A stretch of 64,000 nt of DNA. Origin: Vitellaria paradoxa. Its lineage: Eukaryota > Streptophyta > Magnoliopsida > Ericales > Sapotaceae. Shown here piece by piece: positions 22,197 to 34,715 of this stretch. The stretch's first letter is position 1. Each line of letters starts with the position of its first letter. The stretch spans positions 41,070,561 to 41,134,560 of the forward strand of contig CM034240.1 of assembly GCA_019916065.1 (NCBI GenBank), given 5' to 3'. The notes under the pieces were generated by a model. That model was not told the DNA's origin. It ran no database searches and saw only the letters and a program-made list of their open reading frames with translations. Position numbers and translations under genes: made by a program.

Positions 22197-23293
22197 CACT
22201 ACTATAAAAATGCATAAACATCATAATTTTTAAGTGTGATGTTTCACTTTTTATCTCAGTTATAAAAGCGTGATTAATTCAAGTGAGATTGTAAGTCACC
22301 TCTTTTTTATCACAGTTTACAACTGTGATCGAAAACTTACAACAATCACACACTAAAAGCGTGATCTTTATGGTAAAAACTGAGATGAAAAGAAATCTCG
22401 TGTGATCTTTTATGTATTTTGATCTCACTTTTTTTGAAAAATCGTGATCAAATATAAACAAATAATCACGCTGAAAAAATGGATTAATTTTAAAAATAAT
22501 AAAAATTCACATGGCAACCTACTATCACGCCATCATAGCACCGTTTATCACCTTATCATTATAGCAACCTTATATATTTCATTTTTTTTTTTGTTGCTGC
22601 TGAGAATCGAACTCCTGCCATTCATTTGGAAGTTACTGTAGTTGACCGCTAGTCCAACCTATCATTTATATATACATTTTGCATATTAATATATATAAAC
22701 AAATTTTTATCACCTTAGGGGTTACTAAAAGTAATAAAATTATATTATTTTAAGTTTTTACAATAATTTATTATAACTTTTGTCAACCAATTAGTAGTTA
22801 AAAGTTACATTTTTCCAGATCAATTGACCAGAAAAAATAATAAAAAATTTACTTTTATTTAATTATTTTAACTTTTTGCAACAACTTGAAATTGTAAGTA
22901 ATATATAGAATAATGTGAATATTTAATAAATAATTTATAAATATCTATTATATTTAATTAAAAATAATCTCAAATCTTTTTCTTATTTTCCTTTACTCTT
23001 TGTGTATAGCATATATTTTTAATCATAACTCACTATTTATAATATATTTTTCTTCATTTTGTATTATATTTTTAAAAGTAATTAGGTCGCGTTTAGTTTT
23101 AGTTCTAGAAAATTGTTGTTCAAAACAAAATTTTTGAAAATTATTTTAAAAATTGATTTGTAATACAAAAAATATTTTCAATGATTATATTCAAAAATTA
23201 GTTCTAAAAAAACAAAAAAATGAAAATTTTTATTATTTTTATTTGTAAATTTTTATCACTTCCAACAAAATATAAAATAATGTCACTTTTAAT

Positions 23294-23788
23294 ATAAATA
23301 ATATTAAAGATACACTAAATATTTATTAGATACTAAATATTTAATATTCAACACGTTATAAGTTATACAAATTATGAAAACTACTTCCATATATTTACTA
23401 AAAAAATAATAATTATATATTTAGCGTTATTTAAATTTGATTTGATAAATTTAGTTTTAACATTAATTTAAAATTTTTTTGTTTATTGATCTATGATTAT
23501 AGTTTTTATATCATATTCAATTAATTAAAATTAATAAATATAAATAATATTAAAGATACATGAAATATTTATTAGATATTAAATATTTAATATTCATCTC
23601 GTTATAAGTTATACAAATTATGAAATCTACTTCCATATATTTATTGAAAAAAATAATAATCATATATTTAGCGTTATTTAAATTTGATTTGGTAAATTTA
23701 GTTTTAACATTAATTTAAAATTTTTTTGTTTATTGATCTATGATTATAATTTTTATATCATATTCAATTAATTAAAATTAATAAATAA
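23294..23788. repeat. Tandem duplication of ~247 bp inside the CACTA-type element
   Basis: The segments 23294-23540 and 23541-23788 are near-identical (both contain TATTAAAGATACA, CGTTATAAGTTATACAAATT and TTTAGCGTTATTTAAATTTG), with scattered substitutions. Confidence 0.8.
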
Positions 23789-23934
23789 ATGTTACAATAA
23801 AGTTTACAAAATCTAATTTAAATCATATAAGATGATAAACAAAATTATTTCAGAGAGATATAAAGAAAAAAATAACAATATTATCTCTCATTCTTTTAAT
23901 TATCTCGCTTTTTTTAAGATATAATTTTACTCAC

Positions 23935-24070
23935 TTTTTGATCTCAGTTTTTTTTAGAGATGTTTTCACTTATCTTTTATCTCAGTTTTTTCTAGAGATA
24001 GTTTTCACTAATTTTTTATCTCAGTTTTTTGTTGAGATGGTTTCCACTGATCTTTTATCTCGTTTTAAAT
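23935..24070. repeat. Short tandem sub-terminal repeats
   Basis: Three units of about 45 bases each contain TTTATCTCAGTTTTTT, then AGAGAT or TGAGAT, and TTTTCACT. They are part of the CACTA sub-terminal region. Confidence 0.7.
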
Positions 24071-24244
24071 ACAATCACGGTTTTAACAAAAATGAGATAA
24101 AAAATATTAAAAGTAACTTTTTATCTCAATTTTTTAATTAGACTGAGATAAAAAATTTAACTCACAAATCTTTATCACGCTTTTTTTAAAACCGTGATCT
24201 TTATGAATTTCTTAGTGTGATCTTTATCAATTATTGTAGTAGTG

Positions 24245-25254
24245 TCAAGACAATATATTAATTCTATATATATATATATATATAGTCACCATCGATCCAT
24301 CTAAAAGTTGTATCCTTGCGCCAACAAAACTTATTTCAGGGTATGGTAAAGGAAAGGTTTGTCACAAATTTTAAGGACAACCATTTTGTTTTAGCTTTCT
24401 TTCTCCTCACGATAGGGGATGCCATTTAAATTGAAATTTCATGTTTAAATATTTAAAACCCGTGGAAGTTTCTGACATGAAACGCACTGCAAGAGATTTG
24501 AGTATTAGCGACAAAATGTATAATTCAATAAAAATAAAAATAAATTTTGTTTGTTGATATTATACATGTTATCATTACAAAGCTGTCACTAAAAAAATGT
24601 AACATTAAAAGTATATGGTGATAGTAATTAAGTTTGGTTTGCCAATAATTAGTTAACCTTTTTTTTAGAACATTTCTTTTACCAAATTTAATTTTTTGGG
24701 GGGTAATTTTTAGATATTCTACTCATATATGGGTGAAAAAATAAATTCCCATAAGTCAACTTTTTCACTCTTACATGAATTTTTCCATTTGAAAATAACA
24801 ATTGATTAAATTAAATTAAATTTTAATAAAAAAGTAATATGAGACAAGAGAAAAAAAAAGATAAAACAAAGAAGGTTGACTAATCGTTTTCCAGCAAAGT
24901 CTTAACAATTGACTTTTACTACAAATTCTTATATGTTTAATTAGAAATAACACTAATTGTTAATATTAAAATTTGAGATAAAAATATTAGTGATGAAGTA
25001 TGCTTTATCCCCAGAAAAATCATTTAGTGGCAAATAAGGTAATTAAGTCATAAACTATACGTTTAGTAGCGGGCTTTAAGATCAACCATAAATTACAAAA
25101 AATATTTTATTGACAAAATTATGTGTGTGTGTGTGTTTTATTGACAAAATTATATGTGTGTTTGCATAATTGTTCTCGTAATAAAATAAACTTCCCAAAA
25201 CTATCACACACAACATAGTTTTAGACACTTCAGAGCATCACGGCAAGATAAGCA
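24245..25254 (+). promoter_or_regulatory. Upstream module of P450 pseudogene 2, part 2
   Basis: It shares AAAAGTTGTATCCTT, CAAAACTTATTTCAG and GATAGGGGATGCCATTTAAA with the region before the first pseudogene. Its distal half is similar to 35930-36540 and 37980-38510. A TA run lies at 24267-24285 and GT repeats at about 25120-25135. The sequence just before the ATG (CTATCACACACAACATAGTTTT) is shared by all copies, as separate blocks under 20 bases. Confidence 0.55.
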
Positions 25255-27315
25255 ATGTGGTTTTGGCATCCCTTTATTTACTCTCTTCTTACTCTCATTG
25301 TCTTCATAGTCTTCCTTCTCAGATGGCTTTCAACTTCTCCAAAACCCCACAAAAACAACCCACCTTCTCCTTCAAAGCTCCCAATAATTGGAAACCTCCA
25401 TCAGATCAGTTCATTCCCACATCGCTCGTTGCAATCACTAGCTCGAAAATATGGACCGCTAATGATGCTCTACTTCGGTAGTATCCTAGTTTTTGTTGTC
25501 TCTTCTGCAGAAGTAGCTCGTGAAATCTTGAAAACTCACGATCTTGTCTTCTCAAATAGGCCTAAATCGACCATTGTTTGTAAACTTTCATATGGCTTAA
25601 ATGACATGGCGTTTAGCCCTTACAGTGAGTATTGAAGGCAGATCAGAAGCGTTTGTGTGGCCCATCTTCTAAGTAACAAGAGGGTACTTTCATTTCGTGG
25701 GGTTCGAGAAGAAGAGACTATCCTTATGATTGAGAAGATCAAACAATCTTGCTCTTCATCATCTAATTCGGTGGTGAATTTGAGTGATCTTTTTGAGTCA
25801 CTAACAAGTAGTGTAGTGTTTAGAGTAGCCTTGGGAAGGAAGTATGGTGGAAGGGAAGAAGGGAAGAAGTTAAAGGAGCTTCTAGGTGAGTTTGGGAGGC
25901 TTTGGGGGGCTTTCAATGTGGGGGATTATATTCCATGGCTTGAATGGGTGAACCATTTAAATGGGTTATATGGTAGAGTAGACAAAGTTGCTAGAGAGTT
26001 GGATAGTTTTCTGGAAAGTGTAGTTGAAGAGCACACGTTGAATTTTCGGGCAAGAGACGCAAATGGAGGTGAGAGTGCTGAAAGTGAACGTCCACTGGAC
26101 TTTGTTGATGTTTTGCTTCAAATTCAAAGAGACAGCACGGTTGATTTTCCCATACATAAGGATAGTATCAAAACTCTCATCTTGGTAAGGGCCGGTGACT
26201 AGCTCCCTTTATGTTCCTCTTCTTTTCAGCCATAAAACATATATGTTGATAGAATATCCTCATTTTTCATCGACGAATGATATAATTTAATACTAGTCAC
26301 AAACAGCTTCAAATAGAGATGAAATTTTGAAAAGAAAAACAAAGAATAAGAGCTGCATTTGCTTCTATGTTATGTTTTAGATAAGAACGTAACTTAAGCT
26401 GTAAAATGAATTAATTTTTAGGGAAATTAAAAATGATGGAGCAGGGTGGAAAAACAAATATGAAGCCGAAAAAAAAGTTAAAATTTATTTTAGTTTTTTC
26501 GATCGAATTAGAAAAATGAGATAAAAAAAAATACTTTTTTAACAAAATTTAATTTTTTTCTGATTAAACATAAAAAAATAGTACGAACAAGTATTTTCTT
26601 TTTTTTTTTTCCCCCTTCCACTATTTTTTCCTTTGCCTATCCGTGTCCCAAACAGAGTGTTAGCGGCTCATCTGTTCAGTTGACTAACTTTTCCATCCTG
26701 TAATCAATATTTGTATACTTTTGTAGGATATTTTTTTCTGGTGGAATAGATAATACATGCATATTCATAGAGTGGGCAATGGCAGAACTACTGAAACACC
26801 CCAAGGTACTAAAGAAACTTCAGAATGAAGTACGAGGAATAGCCAAAGGCAAGCAAGGCATAACCGAGGACTATTTAGTGAAAATGCAATACTTAAAAGC
26901 AGTGCTTAAAGAGTCTATGCGATTGCATCCTCCTGGACCAATGTTAGTTCCTCGAGAATCAACCAAAGATGTCAAAGTAATGGGTTACGATATCTCAGCC
27001 GGAACACAAGTTATCACAAATGCTTGGGCAATTGGAAGAGATCCAATGTCGTGGGATGAACCCGCAAAGTTTAAGCCGAAGAGGTTCTTGGATAGTTCAA
27101 TAGATTTCAAAGGTCATGACTTTGAGTTAATCCCATTTGGTGCTGGAAGGAGGGGTTGCCCTGGAATTCAATTTGCCATAGCTGTTGATGAGCTTGCGTT
27201 AGCAAATCTCGTGCTTAAATTTGATTTCACTTTGCCTGACGGAGCAAGAGGGGAGGATTTGGACATGAGCGAAACTCCTGGTTTAACAGTGCACAAAAAA
27301 AAAATCCTCTTCTAG
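25255..27315 (+). pseudogene. P450 pseudogene 2 (CYP71A/CYP71AJ-like), full length, few lesions
   Basis: Exon 1 is 25255-26184 (310 codons, the same as the intact copy), the intron is 26185-26726 (GT...TAG), and exon 2 is 26727-27315. Membrane anchor, hinge ([13 protein letters not shown]) and exon 1 motifs align with the gene at 45263. Three lesions are visible: TGA at 25633 in place of the Trp of YSEYWRQ; a one-base expansion in the T run at the start of exon 2, which shifts the frame across the oxygen-binding AGTDTT motif; and a one-base expansion of an A run near 27300 that truncates the C-terminus. The exon 2 frame otherwise keeps KESMR (ExxR), a changed PERF (PKRF) and the heme loop [10 protein letters not shown]. 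It encodes no full enzyme as read. Sequencing error in the two homopolymers cannot be excluded. Confidence 0.85.
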
Positions 27316-28418
27316 CTATCGCAACTCCATATTCATACTAGTTTAACTATGCATGTCCAAGTTTAATTTTAACCGTGCCTCGTGATGCTGATGCTAATGC
27401 AACTTTAAACTTTTGATTATATGTATGTATGTACTAGACCAGAGTTAGGGCTCGGGCAGGGGCCACACTCCGCATGCCTATTTGGTGTGTTATTTTAATT
27501 TTACTTTTTATTTGCTATCTTATGTATACTTGAACTTTATTATATATGTTTGAACTCTACTTTTTTGTACTTTTTTTCTTATTTTTTGTATTTTGATTGA
27601 GAATTTTATAATTAACTTGACATGTTTGCGTATCTAGATTGATAGCAAAAAAAAAAAAAAATCATTTCTATTTAATAGTCCAAACGAAAAATATTCTCTA
27701 GCTCCGACCTTGAGTGTTGACTAATGAAAAATTACACCACAACAGCTAGAAAATGAATACAAGAAGACATTCTTTAGTATATTTAGGTAGCGTTGGGGTG
27801 ACAAAAAATAACGAAAAGGTTTGGGTAATTTTAGTGTTTGACATTTAACCAATATTTTTCAAAGATGAATAATATAACTTTTGGACTTTTACATTAAAAA
27901 GTTAGAGAGAAAAACCATTGAAATAATTTTTTGGATCCGTTCTAACAGATTTATATCAGAATTTTTTTGAAAGTTATTGAACTTTTTGACTTCTGCGTCA
28001 GAATGTTGGAGAGGGAAACTGTTGGAATGGATTTTTGAGACCATTCAATGGGTTTATGTCAAATTTGTTAAAATTTGTTAAAAAGTTATTAAGGTTTGTA
28101 AAAAAAATATTAGGCTTAGTAAAAATTTGTTAGGATGTGTAAGCATATATAAATAAAAATTTTACGAATTACGAGGTGAATAAAATGTGTTGAAAAATTT
28201 TAAAAATTTTCAGAGATTTTAAGAGATTTTGTTTTTAAAACAAACCAACTGCAGCGATAGCAAAATATAACCTTTCTATATACATATTGAGTAGTGGCTA
28301 ATTTGCCAAGTAGCGGACCATGAAGATAATAAATTAACCTTGCAGATATATCAGTAAAGATGGAGCACACTCGTCAACAAATAAATGTCTTCTATGTGTA
28401 TTTCTCAATTTCTGGAAA
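27316..28418. other. Downstream flank of P450 pseudogene 2
   Basis: No gene found. An A run lies at 27647-27661. The part from 27800 to 28180 has repeated TTTGTTAAAA and AAGTTATT wording that resembles, in reverse, 59540-59700, suggesting an unclassified repeat family. Confidence 0.4.
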
Positions 28419-29123
28419 AGGGTTTATTTCACTTGTATATATGTGGTTTTGATTTTACACATTTAATTTGGTTTCATAAATATACATTTAAATCTCTGGA
28501 GATTTATATGATATTTACTTAAACTCTCTTTGTTAGTTTTTTTCATCCAAAAAATAACTTTTAACTAATTCAATATAATGAAATTATGTTGTACCCTTAT
28601 TATTAAAATAAAAAATATATAAAGAGAAAATTGAAAGTAAGATTCATCCCTTATTGTTTGAAACTAATGGAAAATAAGTGAAAGAAAATAAGAAACTAAA
28701 TTTTTCTCCCGTCCATGTTAAATTTATTATATTATTAATTAAAACAATAAAGATAATTTATATGCATATATAATAACTAATTTACATATAATATAAATTT
28801 AAAAAATTAATGTGAAGCATAATAATTTATAGTACTAATATAAAAAAAAGTTCATAAAAATTTAATAAATTAATTACAATGTAATTTTTAAATAAAAATT
28901 AGGGTTACACCATATTAAAATATAAATATTTTTTATTAATACTAATGTTATAAAAGTAATTTCATAGTATTAAGTTAGTTAAAAATTATTTTTTGAATAT
29001 AAGAAAATGAGTCTAAGTAAATGTATTATAAATTTTATAAAATTTAAATACACATTTATAAAATTTATGATATTTAAATGTATAAAGTCTAAATCACAAG
29101 ATAATGTAGATGAAATAAACCCT
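28419..29123. mobile_element. Putative terminal-inverted-repeat element (705 bp)
   Basis: The left end, AGGGTTTATTTCAC, pairs with the right end, TGAAATAAACCCT. The similarity extends loosely inward (both ends have a TTTACACATTTAA- or ATACATTTAAA-like sequence). The interior is AT-rich and non-coding. No certain target duplication was seen, so the superfamily is not assigned. Confidence 0.5.
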
Positions 29124-29242
29124 CGGGAAAGCCCTTGTCTCAGTCCCTAGCTACCTTGCGGCAGCGGGACGATAATTGCAACCCTCAAGATTGATAGCAC
29201 AGCTGCATGTGCCTCAACTGCCTTGCGATGCTGATGCATAGA

Positions 29243-29408
29243 GGGCTCGTTTGGAGTCTCAAATAAAACTAAAAAATTTTAAAAAATTTTAAAAAATTTC
29301 AAAAATTTTTAAATTCCTCCAATCACATTTTGTCACTTATCATTTTTACATCACATCAATCCAATCCATTAGTTTTTTTTTATTTTATTTGAGACTCCAA
29401 ACGAGCCC
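29243..29408. mobile_element. Tourist-like MITE, copy 1
   Basis: The 166-base element begins GGGCTCGTTTGGAGTCTCAA and ends with its reverse complement. It is nearly palindromic over about 34 bases at each end. A second copy, with a TTA target duplication, lies at 60655-60809, which supports the PIF/Harbinger (Tourist) class. Confidence 0.85.
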
Positions 29409-31389
29409 AGAGTGAGACTTCAGTGCTCTGCTTCAGAATGTTGACTTCTTATTTTATTATATAGCGAATCCGGTTTTCTTAATCCCTTTCCTTTAAAAAA
29501 AAAAAAAAAAAATCAGTCCCCAAAACTAAAATTTATAATTAATAGAAATAAAATTATAATTTTATAGTAAATAGAGGTAAAAATAAAAAAATAACAAAAG
29601 CAAAAACTTAATAATAATGAGATTAAAATAAAATTCACAAGTAAATAAGAGTAAAATTAATAAAGTCTGTGTAATTTTTCAAATCACTGGGGAAGACTTT
29701 TACTCAAAATACACAATACCTGAAAACTTCTCCTCCCCTTTTTATTAGGAAAATAAAATAAAGATTTTCAGTTACAAAGCCAAAATTCATAACAAATTTA
29801 AACCATTAAACATTGGCTGCTCTAAATTAACAGACAAATATTTTTTGATTTGAATCTCAATTTATGTTTTTCTTAATGACTTAATAAAATACAAATTAAT
29901 ACACAACTAATTAATCTGTATTCTTTTCAGAAAAAAAAAATCCTTATCAATTTGACGCCGCTAGCATTTAGGAGAACACTATATGATTTTTTTTTTTTTA
30001 AGTCCAAAATTGTCTAAGTGTTAAACCATCACGTAATTAAATTTACTTATAGATAGAAATATTACCTTAATTTAACTCTAATTAGGAATAATTAACAAAT
30101 TATAAAAATGACAAAAAAGTCAATACGAATATAGAAAAACACTAATTTAGGCAGCTAAAATTAACGCAAAGGCCGTGAAATGGATAGTTTTATCAGTACT
30201 AAAATAAAAAAAAATAATAGTAATAATAAAAATAATTTTTTTCTTAGAATAAAGGAATCCTGAAATGAATGCTCTTAGGTGAAGAAATCAGAAAATGAAA
30301 TTTGGGACAACGTGGGAAACTCGACCACTCAAGAAATCGACTGGAAAAGAATCCCGACACCCAGGCCCACGGCATCTTTCGCACTGTGGAGTGTGGATTC
30401 AACATTGAAATTTGGCCCAAAAAACAAAGTCCATTTGGAGATTTATACCTTTTAATTTAAATTATATTTGAAATAAGTTAACTAGTGACGGTGATGGGCA
30501 TGATTGATATATTTGTCAAAGTGAAGCTAATTTGATATGAATCACTGATTTTTTGTTGGGTGGGGGGGGGAGAGGGATTGTTTACCAAAAATATCACTTT
30601 TCAAGTAAATGAGATGGCAAGAACTATTAATAGTCAGATTTTAGTTGAAATTTAATCTGAATTAAATCTAATAATGTTAAACAGATATTATAAATACAAT
30701 CCGTGATTTAACAAATTTAGATATGTTACATTCAATAGTTATGGATCTAAATTGATTCATCAGATTCATTATTTTTAAAATAAAATATTTAAAAATAAAT
30801 ATAAAAATTTTAAAAATATTTAAAAATAAAAAAATTATGTGCAAAATAAAATCAATTATTTTGACTATATTAGTCTATTATAATTTTGTTCACATGTAAA
30901 TATTTTTATTTTTAAGTAATTTTTTTTAAATTTTGAAAAGATACTATTAATTAAAATATCACAAAAGCTATTAAACATTAAAAAATTTATACAAGATAAT
31001 TTTGAAAAAACTAGGAATTGTGTTAATATAAGAGAATTTCTTGTACATCTAGATTTGCTGTGTAAGAGTATTTTGTAATAATTTTTTTACCATTCCTATT
31101 ATGAAGTCTTCCAACGTTATTCTAGAGGATCGATAGAAAATTACCTTTATTCTTGTTTATCAAACTAATTTATATTGCAAATTCTCTTGTAATAGTAATT
31201 TCAATTGTGATAGTGATGAAATCTTATAATCTCGGTCTAAACTCCAATCCGAAATCTACAAACTATGAACCTCTCAAAAGCCTTCGATAATTAAATTAGC
31301 AAAAAAATTGTGGGAATACAATTTGACAAATTAGTAGTAAGGTTAGAATCTCATACCTGCTAGGGTTGATTTATTTCTTATTTATATTG
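29409..31389. other. P450-unit downstream flank, AT-rich
   Basis: No gene found. The block around 30320-30600 (AGAATCCCGACACCCAGGC, GTGGATTCAACATTGAAATT, TTTGTCAAAGTGAAGC) matches downstream blocks at 36585-37070 and 48020-48140, so it belongs to the repeated P450 downstream module. The flank ends at the Pack-MULE insertion. Confidence 0.6.
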
Positions 31390-31469
31390 GAGAAATGCTA
31401 CCTTTACAACAAATTTTTCCAACACATTTTACAACATCCAAAATGACGTCACTTTGGATAAAAAAAAAA

Positions 31470-31522
31470 AAAGTTCATTTTCTCTATCGTCTCCTGTCTT
31501 TTTATCTGACGTTAGTAGTGTT
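31470..31522 (+). pseudogene. CBF/DREB1-like pseudogene, N-terminal piece
   Basis: The plus-strand frame SSFSLSSPVFLSDVSSV runs into the hAT target site. After the hAT element it continues with HPTNFSDEE. This resembles the serine-rich N-terminus of CBF/DREB1 factors just before the conserved PKK motif. No start codon can be assigned with confidence. Confidence 0.5.
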
Positions 31523-31539
31523 TAGGGACGTAAATGGCT

Positions 31540-31760
31540 TGGGTCGGCCCGAGGCCCGACCTGGAATCGACCCGACCTAGGCCCGGCCCAGCCTTCCGTA
31601 TGAGCCCGGCCCAACCCGCCCCTTCCTCCCCAGGTCAGGGCTTGGGTCACCCTTGACCTGGCCCTAGCCCCGACCTGGCCCAACCCGCGTCACCCCGACC
31701 CCCCCGGCCCACCCAGCCCAGCCCCGCCGCGCCCCCCGCCCCTTCCTCTCTCTCCTTCTT
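31540..31760. repeat. GC-rich sub-terminal repeats of the hAT element (left)
   Basis: Dense copies of CCCGACC, GGCCCG and GACCTGG lie in an otherwise AT-rich region. The mirror-image counterpart lies at 34575-34700 (GGTCGG, GGGTCAGG). Confidence 0.7.
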
Positions 31761-32192
31761 TTTACTGCCAAGCAGAATGTTTCAATTTTTTTTTTTTTTG
31801 GTTATGCCAATGCCCAGCCCAGGCTCCCAGCAGCCGTTCTGCGCTGCAAAACAGTTTATTTTTTTTAATTACAAAGAAATTTCAAAAAATTACAAAACTC
31901 CCCCACCCTCTCCTATTATAAATACCCCACACTCACATTCACTCACCCTCACAAAAAATTAACAAAATTTCTCTCCAAATTTCTACACTACCAAGCTACC
32001 AACACTCAAGTGTGCTCTTCAATTGTGCTCAAGTGCATTCCATTTTGTCAAATTTGAAGTCAAGATTTCAAGATCAAGTGATTCAAGATTTCAAATTATT
32101 TCAAGTTAATATTTAATTATTTTTTTAATTTGCATACATACATTTTTTTAATTTGCATAATTTAATTTTTTTTATTAAATTATTTTTTCTAA

Positions 32193-34277
32193 ATGGATCC
32201 ACGGGACACTCATTTTTTTGATTTGAAGGGTGGAGACTCAATATCCTTTTCCCCTCAAGAACAAATGGAACAATTTGCATCATCACAAATACCAACACCC
32301 ACTACCATAGCTGGTGATATTGCTGCATCATCTTCCCGTCACGCCCAACAGCGTGGCACTTCAAAAGTATGGAATTTTTTTATTAGAATTCCACATGATG
32401 ATGGAATGCATAAAGCTAAATGTGTTATTTGTGGGGATTTATTAGATGGTAGAACTACATCTGGAACTAGTCATTTAAAAAGACATTTAAATAGAAGGCA
32501 CTAACAGGATTCTCGCATTAATAGTTTAATTGATCAATATTTTTCACGTAAAACACAAACTCAATTAGGTAATAAATTGGATAATTTAAATATTTTTTCT
32601 TATGACCCTGCAAGAACACAAAATAATTTAGTTAGATATATTGTTAAAGATGAGCAACCCTTTATAATGAGTGAAAATCGACATTTTGAAAAATTTATTC
32701 ACCAAAGTTTTACACCACAATATCACTGTTTTTCGAGAAATACTTCAAAAAATATAGTTTTACAAGATTTTGAATCAAAAAAGGATAAATTAAGAACTTA
32801 TTTTACTATTTTTGAAGGAAATGTTTGCTTGACCGCTGATATGTGGAAATCTTGCCAAGATATTGAATATCTTTGTATAACTACACATTATATTGATGAA
32901 AATTGGAAAATAAATAAACGCATTATTTCATTTAAATTAGTTGAACAACCATTCATTGGATTCAGCGTCAGGGAACTTATTTTGCATAAACTTGCATCGT
33001 GGCAATTATCTACAAAAATGTTTTCTATTACTGTAGACAATACTTCATATAATGATGTTTGTTTAAATTATTTATCTAATGCTTTGTTTGCAAATGGTTC
33101 ATTATTCCGTGGTCGTTGTTGTGCGCATATACTTAATTTAATTGTAAAGGATGGATTGGACATTTATGAATCTTCTAGTGTAAAAATAAAAAGAGTTGTA
33201 GTTTGTGCCATGAGCTCTAAAAAAAGAATTAATCTATTTGCTGACATATGCAATCAAATTGGTTTAAAACATAGAAAATTACTAATGGAAATTAATATAC
33301 GATGGAATTCAACCTATATAATGTTAAAAGTTGCTATTAAATATCAAAAAGCAATTGATTTATTTATTTTAAGTAATCAAGCTATCGGATTAGATAGTAT
33401 TGAGCCAATTGATTGGGTAAATGCAATTTTCTATAAAGATTTTTTACATGTTTTTTATGTTGCTACTAAAATATTTTGTGGAATTTATTATCCTACTTCT
33501 TCTACTGTTATTTATCAATTAGGGATTATTGATGAAATTTTTAACAAATATGGTGCCCAAGAATATTATGCTCATTTGGTTGTTGTAATGACGGAAAAAT
33601 TTGATAAATATTTTAACCCACTTCCCATACATTTTGGTATTACTACTATTTTAGACCCTAGGTATAAAGAAGATCTTTTCTTTCAATTATTAGATATAAT
33701 ATATAGGCATGAAAGTGCCTAAGAACAATTATATCAAATTAAACAGGAAATGCAAACTCTATTGGGTCGGTGTGATAGCAATCGTACAACTGTCCAACCA
33801 ACTATGGCCACAACATCCTCTTCTCATCGTGACTTTGGTGGCAATACGTCCCTTTGGAGAATAATAACATCCCGACGGACAGATGTATCAACAAGTGCAA
33901 GTTCAAATTCATCCGACCTCCAACGTTATCTCGATACGCCTTCATTAGAAAATGAAGATGATTTCAGTCTTTTAGACTGGTGGAAGGGACAACAATCAAA
34001 GTTTCTAATTCTTTTAGTTTTAGTTCGTGATATACTCGCATTTCTAGTTTCTACCGTAGCATCCGAGCAAGCATTTAGTGCTAGTGAACGCGTTATCAGT
34101 TAATTCAAGAGTCGACTGGCCCCTCCGACAGTAGAAGCTTTGATGTATTTACGAGATTGGCATCTTGCAGAAAATAGACAACAGGAAGATGCCGAAAAAG
34201 AGCAACTTGACCTTGATTTTGATGCAATGTATTTAGGTGAAAGAAAAGAACACGCTAGTGGATCTAGTGATGAATAA
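32193..34277 (+). pseudogene. hAT transposase with in-frame stops
   Basis: One continuous plus-strand frame of about 695 codons runs from ATG 32193 to TAA 34275-34277. It is interrupted only by stops at 32502, 33720 and 34101. The N-terminus has a BED zinc finger (KCVICGDLL, then SHLKRHLNRRH). The central region has the RNase H-like transposase fold, including VCLTADMWKSCQD, RCCAHILNLIVKDGL and IRWNSTYIML. The C-terminus has the hAT dimerisation region (DLQRYLDTPSLENEDDFSLL, DWWKGQ, VSTVASEQAFSASERVI). The protein would cut and paste the surrounding element. There are no visible frameshifts and only three single-codon stops, so the copy died fairly recently or is a near relative of an active one. 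Confidence 0.92.
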
Positions 34278-34715
34278 TAAATTAATAATTATGTATAGAT
34301 AGAGTAATATTTGCAAATGATAGTAACTCTTATATGTGCCAACCTAGTTGGGATGTATAAGACATGAAATGATACACCTATTAATTACTCTATCATTTAT
34401 TTATTTTTTTTATAATTCTACATTTATAAATTGTAATTTTAAATTTAATCTTAATTATGTAATTGGTTGTTGTGTAATAAATTTTAATTTTTATCAATAA
34501 TGATTTTAATGTGTTTGTTTGAGTTTTATTTTTTATTTTATTTTCTTTTAAAAAAATAAAAAATATTAAAAATAAGCCAGGTCGGTTGAGGCGGGTCAGG
34601 GGTGGGTGGCGTGACCCTTGACCTGACCCGACCCAAAGATCGACTGGGGCGGCCGGGGGGGTCGGCCTAACTTCCCAGATCGGGTCGGGACAGGTCAGCT
34701 CGATTTACATCACTA

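Larger units (their letters stand above)
22197..24244. mobile_element. Non-autonomous CACTA-type element in P450 upstream region
   Basis: The left end is CACTACTATAAAAA and the right end, reversed, is CACTACTACAATAA. Sub-terminal motifs related to TGATCTTTAT and TTTATCTCAGTTTTTT recur at both ends. Flanks read GATTCG and TCAAGAC, while the paralogous empty sites at 5680 and 35620 read GATTCAAGA and GACTCAAGAC. The target duplication was therefore TCA, with one base changed on the left. No transposase is present. Confidence 0.85.
31523..34715 (+). mobile_element. hAT transposon nested in the Pack-MULE
   Basis: The ends read TAGGGACGTAAAT and, reversed, TAGTGATGTAAAT. The flanking 8-base duplications GTAGTGTT and GCAATGTT match at six of eight positions. 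Sub-terminal regions at 31540-31760 and 34575-34700 are unusually GC-rich, made of repeated CCCGACC/GGCCCG words; such motifs are typical of hAT transposase-binding zones. The interior encodes a recognisable hAT transposase with three stops. Confidence 0.9.

Noticed and set aside
31777..31962. Short ORF before the hAT transposase
   Set aside because: It lies in the sub-terminal and leader region, has no domain, and the transposase start at 32193 with the BED finger is better supported.
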